From positions 1 to 57,215 of IMG/VR virus record IMGVR_UViG_3300027791_000026: 57,215 nucleotides of DNA; one strand, given 5' to 3'. The notes under the pieces are model-generated. The model was not told where the DNA came from. It was given only the letters and a program-made list of their open reading frames with translations, and ran no database searches. Below, piece after piece: positions 43,893 through 51,141 of the stretch; within the stretch, counting starts at the first letter, position 1; each line of letters begins with the position of its first letter. The DNA is from a virus. A program made the translations under genes and the position numbers.

Positions 43893-44713
43893 AAATAATA
43901 TTTAACTCATCAATGCCTAGAGCCTGTAGTACTTTATTACAAAATATATTCGCTCAAAACCCTAATTTTTATGCAACACCGACCGACGGTCTTATAGAAC
44001 TCTTAGACGGTGGAAGACAACGATTTACTGATAGTGTAGAATTTAAAGCTTCTATGGATCAAGATTTATCATTACAATCATGGCGTAACTTTTGTAGAGG
44101 GGGCATGCAAGGTTATTGTAATACTTTAACCGATAAACCTAATATAGTTTTAAAAGGTAGAGGGTGGAAAGGTAATATAGATTGGGTAGAAAATTTTATG
44201 GGTGAAAAGCCTATAATGTTTTGCATGGTAAGAAATTTAAAAAGTATAGTAGCATCGTTTGAAAAACTGCATAGAAAGAATCCAGATAAAACCTCACAGT
44301 GGTTATTAAATCATGAAGCTAGAGGTACAACAGTTTTTAAAAGAGTAGATATGTATTTAAAAAATATACCTTTAAGTATTAGTTTGGATAGAATTCAAGA
44401 AATTTTAGAAAGAGGTATGGAAGATAAAATTAGATTTATTCGAGCAGAGAATCTTACTTCATCTCCTCATGAAATAATGAATGAAGTTTATGATATATTA
44501 GAAGTAGAAAGATACACACATAACTTTAATAATATCGAGCAAGTGACGAAAGAAAACGATGTTATACATGCTTTAGATAATGACTTACATACAATTAAAA
44601 ATGAAGTCAAACCATTAGTAGACGATTATATGGAAATTTTAGGTAAGGATGCTTGTGATATGATTGATAGAGATTATGCTTGGTATCAAAAATATTTCAG
44701 TTATATAGATTAG
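43889..44713 (+). CDS. PAPS-dependent sulfotransferase
   Basis: A 274-residue cytosolic enzyme moving sulfate from PAPS to an acceptor hydroxyl or amine. The 5'-phosphosulfate loop is NSSMPRACSTLLQNIF (6-21), with Arg11 and Ser14-Thr15 where the family has (S/T)-x-R-S/T-G-S/T-T. The 3'-phosphate motif is MVRNLKSIVASFEKLHRK (113-130), the usual R-(D/N)-P-x-x-x-x-x-S-x-x pattern. FIRAENLTSSPHEIMNEVYD (about 193-212) is the conserved (Y/R)-E-(D/N)-L-x-x-(x)-P-x-x-(x)-(x)-x-x-(I/V)-(x)-x-F/L helix. Coupled to the GT9 gene, so sulfation of a newly built sugar is plausible but unproven. Confidence 0.85.
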   Translation: MKIIFNSSMPRACSTLLQNIFAQNPNFYATPTDGLIELLDGGRQRFTDSVEFKASMDQDLSLQSWRNFCRGGMQGYCNTLTDKPNIVLKGRGWKGNIDWVENFMGEKPIMFCMVRNLKSIVASFEKLHRKNPDKTSQWLLNHEARGTTVFKRVDMYLKNIPLSISLDRIQEILERGMEDKIRFIRAENLTSSPHEIMNEVYDILEVERYTHNFNNIEQVTKENDVIHALDNDLHTIKNEVKPLVDDYMEILGKDACDMIDRDYAWYQKYFSYID

Positions 44714-47457
44714 TGTAAATCTACCCAAGCACCATTTGCATAACCTTGGAATTTATTAGTAGTACTATTATAAATTAACATTCCATTTTCAGCAGTAGTA
44801 CCAAGATCGTTATTTCTTTTAGTTGTGGTAAACTTACCGGTAAATATTGTACCTTGTGAACTAATATTATTAACAAACGTTGTTGCTGATAGGTTACTAG
44901 TTAAGTTTGTACCAATAATAAAAGATGATTCATGACCGGTATCGATTACATTAGACTTACCACCGAATATACCGGAATGCTCACCAGAAGCACTATTTGA
45001 ACTACCACCACCAATAAATGATGCTACACCAGAAACGTTATTAAATTGACCACCACCAATAAATGATGCTGAACCTGATGCTGTATTACTATTACCACCT
45101 ACAATAACATCAGCGGCACTTAAAGTTTTATTACTACCACCACCACCAATAAAACTAACAAGACCAATAGCTTGTTGAAACACCCCACCACCAATAAAAG
45201 CTTGACTACCAGTTGATACATTTATAAATCCACTAGCTACCCCGCCGGCGAAGCCGCATGCAATATTGCTTTGACCACCACCTACAGTTGAATAGGCACC
45301 GATAGCACAATTAGCAATACCGCCGCCGACGCTCGCTTGTGATCCAGTTGCTTTATTACCAATACCACCTACTACGACGGTATTGCTACCTGTGGTAGCA
45401 CAATTATTAACCCCACCTCCAATGAATGAACAAATTGCTGTAGCTTTATTATTTGTACCACCGGCAACGACTGCCCGGTTACCTACAATATTACAATTAC
45501 CACCTCCAACAGACGCGTATGCTGAACCAACAAGCGCAGTATTCCTTGAACCGCCTCCGATAAAATTACCAAAAGTACCATCAGGAATGATATTACTTAC
45601 ACCACCTGTTACAGTTGAGAATTGACCAGCAGCTGTATTATGTTTACCACTACCAACAAATGATGCTGAACCAGCAGCTGTATTCATACAACCTCCACCT
45701 ATAAAATCAAATGTACTTAATGAACAATTATACATACCACCAGTTGCAACTGAACAATTACCATATGCTCTATTTAAATTACCACCGGCAATGACTGCTG
45801 AATAACCTCTAGTGTAATTATATGTACCACCGGCAACGTTCGAATAGTTACCGTTAGTGCAATTAAAAAGACCACTTGCTATAGATGAATAGTTACTAGA
45901 TGCAATATTGCCGAGACCGGATGAAATATTTGCACAATTACCACTAGCTGTATTTTTAAAACCTGCAGTTACAGTAGAACTATTACCACTAGCTATATTA
46001 CCTTCACCACCTCCAACAAATGACCTGATACCTGTAGCTTTACTACTAAATCCTGCTACTACAGTAGAAAATAAACCTGAGGCGATATTGCATGAACCTG
46101 CGCCAACAAATGATGCTGACCCGGAAGCTGTATTGGATTTACCACCACCTATAAAATCAAATGTACTCAATGTTCTATTATTTTGACCACCTCCAACGAA
46201 TGAATGATGACCCATGGCTGCATTGCTTAAGTTATACCCACCACCACCACCGACAAATGAATTGCAACCGGTTGCGTAATTTATTTGACCACCAGCAACG
46301 GTACTGCTTTGCCCGGTAGCAAAATTTGAATTACCCCCGGCGACTGTTGCGCCATCGCCGCTTGCTCTATTCGCGGTGCCACCGGCAATGGTAGAATTAT
46401 TACCACTAGCAAAATTATATTGACCACCACCTATGTTCGAATACGACCCCTGTGCGTTATTATCCAGACCTCCAACAACAGATGAACCATTACCAGTAGA
46501 TTTATTTAACTGACCACCTCCAACGAATGTACGATTACCACTAGCTGTATTATTATCACCTCCAATTATTTTATTTGCTGTTAAACTTACTGCTGATAAA
46601 CTATTAAGAACTTGATCAGATACAGTCACCCCTCCGGTAAATATATTTCCAGTAGCAGATATATTACCTACTACAGTAAGCTTTTCATTAGCAGATAAAG
46701 CACCTAAAACAATATTACCATTATCATTGAAAATAATATCCCCTCCATTTACGTCGATGAAATGTGCTATCGGTTCACTTCCATTTTGCTGTACATATAA
46801 AGCAGGTCCTGTACCATCATTAGTAACACTTAAAGAAGAAGTAGTTGTTGTAACTGTGTTAAAAATTACTTCATCTCCTAATACTGATAAGTTTTGAGTA
46901 ACAAGAAAATCAGTAACTTTAATTGTAGGTGAAGAAAATTTACTCATTACCGATAAATTATCTACATAAGTAAAATCTGGAATTGTAGTTTGTATACCTG
47001 AACCTCCCAATATAACTGTACCACTATGGCTTATTGTGTTCGAGCAACCACCAATCATAACACTATTACAATTATCAGGGTCGCAATTATTAATTAAATT
47101 ACTATTACCTCCAATAATAACTGAATTTTCAGCACAGTTAAAATTATTAACACCTCCAGCCACTAGTGAATTACTCTTATCTACTCTATTTAAATTACCT
47201 CCAATGATAGTGCCGTAAGTACCAGATGCATAATTAGATGATCCACCAAAGACAACAGCTTTAGTTCCAGGGTTTTGATTAGAATGTGGATTGGTAACTA
47301 TTGTACCAGCAGATAAATCTGCCATCTCTAGAGTACCTAATACTGCAGTAGATAATGAAGTTTTTCTTGTTGTACCATTTTCAACTATCGGTATTACTTG
47401 AGAACCGTTTTGAGATAATGAACAAGTTAGGTTAGAAATTTTAATACCAGTGGACAT
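44710..47457 (-). CDS. YadA-head-like trimeric fibre, about 40 repeats
   Basis: A 915-residue protein. The N-terminal docking motif is GIKISNLTCSLSQNGSQVIP (4-23), then IVENGTTRKTSLSTAVLG. A connector and second shaft base occupy about 170-300. Residues about 300-830 are near-continuous 14-residue repeats of the form S-x-V/I-(A/G)GG-x-x-N-x-A-S/T-G, the left-handed trimeric beta-roll of YadA-type adhesin heads. A neck-like region (ESSFIIGTNLTSNLSATTFV) and the end module GTTAENGMLIYNSTTNKFQG YANGAWVDLH (read as one tail) close it. Asn-Cys pairs recur in the repeats. It is a receptor-binding fibre with a late box and a stop interlocked with the sulfotransferase. Confidence 0.85.
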   Translation of the reverse strand: MSTGIKISNLTCSLSQNGSQVIPIVENGTTRKTSLSTAVLGTLEMADLSAGTIVTNPHSNQNPGTKAVVFGGSSNYASGTYGTIIGGNLNRVDKSNSLVAGGVNNFNCAENSVIIGGNSNLINNCDPDNCNSVMIGGCSNTISHSGTVILGGSGIQTTIPDFTYVDNLSVMSKFSSPTIKVTDFLVTQNLSVLGDEVIFNTVTTTTSSLSVTNDGTGPALYVQQNGSEPIAHFIDVNGGDIIFNDNGNIVLGALSANEKLTVVGNISATGNIFTGGVTVSDQVLNSLSAVSLTANKIIGGDNNTASGNRTFVGGGQLNKSTGNGSSVVGGLDNNAQGSYSNIGGGQYNFASGNNSTIAGGTANRASGDGATVAGGNSNFATGQSSTVAGGQINYATGCNSFVGGGGGYNLSNAAMGHHSFVGGGQNNRTLSTFDFIGGGKSNTASGSASFVGAGSCNIASGLFSTVVAGFSSKATGIRSFVGGGEGNIASGNSSTVTAGFKNTASGNCANISSGLGNIASSNYSSIASGLFNCTNGNYSNVAGGTYNYTRGYSAVIAGGNLNRAYGNCSVATGGMYNCSLSTFDFIGGGCMNTAAGSASFVGSGKHNTAAGQFSTVTGGVSNIIPDGTFGNFIGGGSRNTALVGSAYASVGGGNCNIVGNRAVVAGGTNNKATAICSFIGGGVNNCATTGSNTVVVGGIGNKATGSQASVGGGIANCAIGAYSTVGGGQSNIACGFAGGVASGFINVSTGSQAFIGGGVFQQAIGLVSFIGGGGSNKTLSAADVIVGGNSNTASGSASFIGGGQFNNVSGVASFIGGGSSNSASGEHSGIFGGKSNVIDTGHESSFIIGTNLTSNLSATTFVNNISSQGTIFTGKFTTTKRNNDLGTTAENGMLIYNSTTNKFQGYANGAWVDLH
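44960..46570 (-). repeat. 42-bp coding repeat array of YadA-like fibre
   Basis: Successive 42-bp units encode 14-residue beta-roll repeats; on the plus strand they appear as recurring CCACCACCAATAAA-like blocks. The unit length is well conserved while the bases vary. Such arrays can expand or shrink by recombination. Confidence 0.75.
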
Positions 47458-47463
47458 ATTAAT

Positions 47464-47469
47464 TATTTA
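47464..47469 (-). promoter_or_regulatory. Late promoter box of YadA-like fibre
   Basis: Minus-strand TAAATA, 6 nt (ATTAAT) before the ATG at 47457. It includes the last bases of the upstream 80-residue gene. Confidence 0.7.
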
Positions 47470-47709
47470 TTCATCATACACATCTATTATCTGGGGTACA
47501 CATGCAAGAATGGTTAATATATTTTTTTGAATTTCCTTTTCAAAAATAATTTCTAAGGATAACCAGTTATTTTTAATTATTTTGACAATTTCGTCCAAAT
47601 AATCTTTACGTACTTCTAAGAGAATACTTTCTCTCTCATAGTCGATATATAATATATCAGTAAATTCATCTAACCTAGATTTTATATCAAAAAACATATC
47701 CTCTTCCAT
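47467..47709 (-). CDS. Small acidic protein, unknown (80 aa)
   Basis: Start set at the ATG at 47709 because a minus-strand TAAATA lies 5 nt upstream; the longer frame to 47748 would run through both promoters. The product is an acidic alpha/beta protein: MEEDMFFDIKSRLDEFTDIL, then a strand-helix-strand part with YERESILLEVRKDYLDEIVK and NILTILACVPQIIDVYDE. The layout is reminiscent of a small ferredoxin-like fold, but no family is recognised. Confidence 0.55.
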   Translation of the reverse strand: MEEDMFFDIKSRLDEFTDILYIDYERESILLEVRKDYLDEIVKIIKNNWLSLEIIFEKEIQKNILTILACVPQIIDVYDE

Positions 47710-47714
47710 GTAAT

Positions 47715-47720
47715 TATTTA
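47715..47720 (-). promoter_or_regulatory. Late promoter box back to back with middle promoter
   Basis: Minus-strand TAAATA, 5 nt (ATTAC) before the ATG at 47709. The base at 47720 is shared with the AGGAAC box of the rightward promoter. Confidence 0.68.
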
Positions 47721-47736
47721 GGAACTGTGATATAAT
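47720..47736 (+). promoter_or_regulatory. AGGAAC/TATAAT promoter 1
   Basis: AGGAAC, 5 nt (TGTGA, giving an extended -10 TGA), TATAAT (47731-47736), then 5 nt to the ATG at 47742. Confidence 0.7.
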
Positions 47737-47741
47737 AATAT

Positions 47742-48158
47742 ATGGCAAGAAAGAAAAAAGTATTTAATTATCAATTTATTGATTGTGAAAAATCGTTCTC
47801 ATCTTCAATTGAAGTTATCTGCACGCAAACTAAAGAAAAGGTACGTATGTATCATAAGCAGTTGGCTAGGTTAATAGAAAACAAATACCGGAATAACTAT
47901 AGCGTATTTAAAGCTACTTATATTAAAAAGGGTAATAAACCTGAGGAAAGTAATAGAGATGAAAACGGAGAGTATAACACCGCTCCAGAAGGTTATAGGC
48001 AATATCTTGTCACAAGCTATATGTTTACTAAAAATGATAACTTAATGGAAGATTCTGAGCGGTCAGGTAAGTTAAACTTTTTAAGTGAATGTTATTTAAA
48101 AAGGTATAAAAATAGTCTAGATGAAGTAGTTAAGTTAGCGGAACAGTCATATAATTAA
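47742..48158 (+). CDS. Uncharacterised early/middle protein (138 aa)
   Basis: A basic, hydrophilic protein of unknown family. The N-terminus MARKKKVFNYQFIDCEKSF leads to a strand-helix part (SIEVICTQTKEKVRMYHKQL, ARLIENKYRNNYSVFKATYI), then a Lys/Glu/Asn loop and a C-terminal helix (FLSECYLKRYKNSLDEVVKL). It has no zinc-finger pattern or catalytic motif. It heads a unit with a small membrane protein and precedes the RadA-like gene, so a DNA-metabolism accessory role is possible. No other evidence. Confidence 0.55.
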   Translation: MARKKKVFNYQFIDCEKSFSSSIEVICTQTKEKVRMYHKQLARLIENKYRNNYSVFKATYIKKGNKPEESNRDENGEYNTAPEGYRQYLVTSYMFTKNDNLMEDSERSGKLNFLSECYLKRYKNSLDEVVKLAEQSYN

Positions 48159-48161
48159 AGA

Positions 48162-48338
48162 ATGAGAAAATTTCTATACGAACTTGCTGCAGCCGCAACT
48201 GTAGTTTTTGGAATGATTCCTATGTGTATAGTTGCTGGAGGGTATTCTGCATATCTAACAATAGTCGAAACAGTAAAAATTTTTCCGGCACAAATATACG
48301 TCCTATTTGAGATTTGGTACCTGGATAAGGAACAGTGA
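48162..48338 (+). CDS. Small membrane protein (58 aa)
   Basis: It starts 3 nt after the previous stop. Residues about 8-33 (AAAATVVFGMIPMCIVAGGY, then SAYLTIV) form one strong hydrophobic helix, preceded by MRKFLYEL, positive at the N-side; a second, weaker hydrophobic stretch (IYVLFEIWYL) follows near 45-55. It could be a small inner-membrane protein, for example acting on host envelope or lysis control, but nothing shows a specific role. The last codons overlap the AGGAAC/TATAAT promoter of the RadA-like gene. Confidence 0.6.
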   Translation: MRKFLYELAAAATVVFGMIPMCIVAGGYSAYLTIVETVKIFPAQIYVLFEIWYLDKEQ

Positions 48339-48344
48339 TATAAT
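48328..48344 (+). promoter_or_regulatory. AGGAAC/TATAAT promoter 2
   Basis: AGGAAC, 5 nt (AGTGA), TATAAT (48339-48344), then 6 nt to the ATG at 48351. It overlaps the end of the small membrane-protein gene. Confidence 0.7.
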
Positions 48345-48350
48345 TATAGC

Positions 48351-49256
48351 ATGAACCTAAATTATACAAATACTAACTTCAAGACAGTAAGTGATATCGA
48401 GATACCTGATATTTTCTACCGCAGATATAAAAGCGGTATCTTAGTAATGGATGAACTATTCGGCGAGGGCATTCTTCCTGGTAGTTCGGTAACGATGTGT
48501 GCTGCAGCAGGTTGTGGTAAGACTACTCTACTTCTTCAGTTGTTAGAAGGCTTGAGTAGGAATGGATACAACGTTGGCTATTCTTCAGGTGAAGAGAATA
48601 CCTATCAGTTAGCTTTTACTTGTGATCGTATTGGTGTTAAGAAGGTAGCAGTTGCTAATATGACCGATATAGATGAATTAGTAGATGCAATGGATGATTT
48701 AGATGTTCTTGTGGTAGATAGCTTTCAGGCTTTAACTACTACTAAGAAGATGAATAGTAGAGCTCTAGAAAAGTATGCTGTTAGTAAGCTTACTAGAGCT
48801 GCAAAAGATAAAGAGTGTACTGTATTCTTTATTATGCATCTTACTAAAGATGGTAAGCTTAAAGGTGGTACTATTGTACCTCATACCGTTGATGTTAATA
48901 TGAACATTGAAATTGATGGTGAAATCGATGATAATGCTCGTAAGATATTCTTTACTAAGAATCGTTTCGGTCCTCTAAATGAGTTAACTCTATTTATTGG
49001 AGCTAATGGTTATGATTTTTCTACTCCTATTGTAGTTGAGCCTGAGACTAAAGCTAAGAGTAAGAAGAGTAAAAAGAAAGATGAGCTCGATACTATTCTT
49101 AATATGATAGAGCCGCCTTTGATTGATACCAATCGCGTAATGAAGACTTTAAATATTGACTATATGAGAGCTAGCTATTTGCTAAGAGACTTAGTTAATA
49201 ATAATAAAATGGCAAAGTATGGTAAGGGTAAGACCGCCATATATAAATTGATTTAG
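48351..49256 (+). CDS. RadA-like RecA-fold ATPase with winged-helix C-terminus
   Basis: A 301-residue protein. RecA core: Walker A AAGCGKTT (52-59), GYSSGEEN (76-83, the RadA/Sms loop after Walker A), Walker B VLVVDS (119-124), IMHLTKDGKLKGG (161-173) and the RadA signature KNRFG (203-207). Bacterial RadA has an N-terminal zinc finger and C-terminal Lon-like domain; both are missing. Instead a Lys-rich linker (about 234-245) leads to a helix-turn-helix/winged-helix module (LDTILNMIEPPLIDTNRVMK, then YLLRDLVNNNKMAKYGKGKT). Likely a branch-migration helicase or recombination ATPase. A DnaB-like or UvsX-like role is less likely because of KNRFG. Confidence 0.8.
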   Translation: MNLNYTNTNFKTVSDIEIPDIFYRRYKSGILVMDELFGEGILPGSSVTMCAAAGCGKTTLLLQLLEGLSRNGYNVGYSSGEENTYQLAFTCDRIGVKKVAVANMTDIDELVDAMDDLDVLVVDSFQALTTTKKMNSRALEKYAVSKLTRAAKDKECTVFFIMHLTKDGKLKGGTIVPHTVDVNMNIEIDGEIDDNARKIFFTKNRFGPLNELTLFIGANGYDFSTPIVVEPETKAKSKKSKKKDELDTILNMIEPPLIDTNRVMKTLNIDYMRASYLLRDLVNNNKMAKYGKGKTAIYKLI

Positions 49257-49297
49257 GTTCATGACCTAGGCAAGTCGTAAAACTGCCTAATCAATTT
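49245..49297. terminator. Large hairpin spanning two convergent stop codons
   Basis: Outer arms AAATTGATTTAGG (49245-49257) and CCTAATCAATTT (49286-49297) pair with one bulge, and contain the TAG stops of both convergent genes. An alternative inner stem TAGGCA-AGT / ACT-GCCTA (49267-49289) shares the right arm. There is no U-tract. Probably a bidirectional terminator or 3'-end protector. Confidence 0.55.
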
Positions 49298-51140
49298 GTA
49301 CAGCTGATAGTTGATAACCTTCTCTACCTAAAGCATCCATTCCAGCATTTATACGATCATGAAAACCTTGAGTATGGTAACCGGGACCACCACCCCTCCA
49401 CCCACCGCCGCCGTAAGTAGTAGTGAAGTTAAAAGTAGTTAAAAGTAGTATTTCATTATTGTATATAAGAAATGCTGGGCTACTACTATCACCGCCAGCT
49501 AAAGACCTTTGTGGTAATCCTAATTTTTTATTTTCGAATACCGAAGAAACACTTTGTAAGGATGTATAATCTACAAAAATGTTCGCAGTACCGGAAAGCG
49601 TACCGCGCAAAAAATACGTTGAACCAAACGCAGCAAATTCATCCCCAGTACCGTATGAAGGGTTACCAGTAAACTCCGGGCTTCTTAATTTACCTAAACT
49701 GTAGTTACCTGATTGATAAAAGGCTGGAAATACCTTTTCCCTTTTAATATCTGAAGTAATTCTAGGTAACCTATAAAGTTTTATATTACCTCCAGATAGA
49801 GTAGTTAAGTCGTGCTCATATTTTTCTACCCTACAGTCTTGGCCAACATCTTTTCTTCCTACTATTGTTGTGGTAAGTAAATTATTATCTCTATCTAAAA
49901 ATCTAATTGTTGTACCGACCGGTTTAGAGCTAAAATGGGTATTTGTAAGTCCAAATTTACCAGCAATTAATGTCGAGTTATCATCTCCAGCCAAGGGGGA
50001 CTCCCCTTGAAAAGACACACCTGATAGGTCATATATATCCCTATATGGATATAAAAACCATGCTGTATTCCAAGTAGGTGTATCAGTTGTTCTATTATTA
50101 ACATACCTATATTTGGTTCTAATTGCTTCATTAGTTGCGTTATCTAATGCATCATCAAAATGCTGATCAGCATTAGGTCTAAAAAATTCTTGTTGATAGA
50201 AGAATTTACCAGTGCCACTTTCAATCGTCGCTCTAGATGCATCTGTATCATATATATGGACTCCTGATAATGTGGGATATTCATCTAAAGGGTTGGATAA
50301 GGATGATATTGTAGTCCATGTTGTATGTATACTATTAACTACCGCATCCGTATAAGGAGCAGCACTTATATTAATACTTAAACTTTTTGTACTTTCATAA
50401 AGACCAGTAACATTATCAAATCTACTAGTAGAAAGAGTTAAAGTATAATTTTCATCTATAAACGGGGCAATTAAAGATATAGGTACAATATAATTAAACG
50501 TGGATAGTGTGTTAAAAGTCGCTAACGATGTATTGTTTTTATCCTGAAGACCATAATTAACAAAATTTTCTAATAATCTTCCATTTTCATGAACTGCAGA
50601 TACTTCAATAGTAAATGTTCCGTCATCGTTAGTACCGGTAAACCCATCTATATTAGTTGATAAATTAACTTGTAAATTACTAAAATCATAAGTTGTTAAT
50701 ATAACTGTTTGACTTTCTATTTCACTATCATAATTGTAAAACTCTCGTTTAAAAGTATTTTCTCCTATATTATCAATAACACCATTAAAGTTAATACTTT
50801 TTTGTATATATGTATTGTTTATAAAATATAAACTATCAAAAAGATAATCAGTTGTTGTAATAAACCTATAGTTATTATAAAATTCAAATACAGGGTAATC
50901 TATAAATTTATTTAAATTTAAAAAATCTAATTGATCTCCATTAGATGTACCTATTTCATCTCCAGAAGCTACATAATTTGAATTTATACCTAAAAAATTA
51001 AAAGTAAAGTTAGGTACGGTTAATGATGGTATATCAAAAAAAACCGGTTTACCAATACCTATAATTTTACTTCTTTTTTGTAGTAAATTATTTATATTTC
51101 TTGACCTTTTTAAGTCATTAAATGTAGGAGGATTTATCAT
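49287..51140 (-). CDS. Virion protein with a trypsin-like serine protease domain
   Basis: A 617-residue protein. Residues 1-280 are beta-rich and Asn-rich, probably attachment. Residues about 370-600 look like a chymotrypsin fold: His402 in GLTNTHFSSK (cf. LTAAHC), Asp444 in KYEHDLTTLSGGNIKLYRLP (cf. DIALLKL) and Ser552 in GGDSSSPAFLIYNNEILLL (cf. GDSGGP). Order and spacing (42 and 108 residues) fit an S1-like triad. A Gly-rich segment (TTYGGGGWRGGGPGYHTQG) and a C-terminal helix close it. No signal peptide is seen. It lies 1 nt after the YadA-like fibre gene at 51142, in the same late unit. The catalytic role is inferred from motifs. Confidence 0.7.
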   Translation of the reverse strand: MINPPTFNDLKRSRNINNLLQKRSKIIGIGKPVFFDIPSLTVPNFTFNFLGINSNYVASGDEIGTSNGDQLDFLNLNKFIDYPVFEFYNNYRFITTTDYLFDSLYFINNTYIQKSINFNGVIDNIGENTFKREFYNYDSEIESQTVILTTYDFSNLQVNLSTNIDGFTGTNDDGTFTIEVSAVHENGRLLENFVNYGLQDKNNTSLATFNTLSTFNYIVPISLIAPFIDENYTLTLSTSRFDNVTGLYESTKSLSINISAAPYTDAVVNSIHTTWTTISSLSNPLDEYPTLSGVHIYDTDASRATIESGTGKFFYQQEFFRPNADQHFDDALDNATNEAIRTKYRYVNNRTTDTPTWNTAWFLYPYRDIYDLSGVSFQGESPLAGDDNSTLIAGKFGLTNTHFSSKPVGTTIRFLDRDNNLLTTTIVGRKDVGQDCRVEKYEHDLTTLSGGNIKLYRLPRITSDIKREKVFPAFYQSGNYSLGKLRSPEFTGNPSYGTGDEFAAFGSTYFLRGTLSGTANIFVDYTSLQSVSSVFENKKLGLPQRSLAGGDSSSPAFLIYNNEILLLTTFNFTTTYGGGGWRGGGPGYHTQGFHDRINAGMDALGREGYQLSAVQID

Positions 51141-51141
51141 A

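Noticed and set aside
45383-47218. Several rightward Pro/Leu-rich frames
   Set aside because: Complement of Gly-Gly codon repeats in the YadA-like fibre; periodic only because the true gene is.
44710-47457. CRISPR-like array or integron suggested by regular 42-bp periodicity
   Set aside because: Units are diverged, contiguous without spacers, and translate into a 14-residue beta-roll repeat.
47710-47748. N-terminal extension of the 80-residue leftward protein to 47748
   Set aside because: It would read across the late box and the AGGAAC promoter; the ATG at 47709 has the proper 5-nt spacing.
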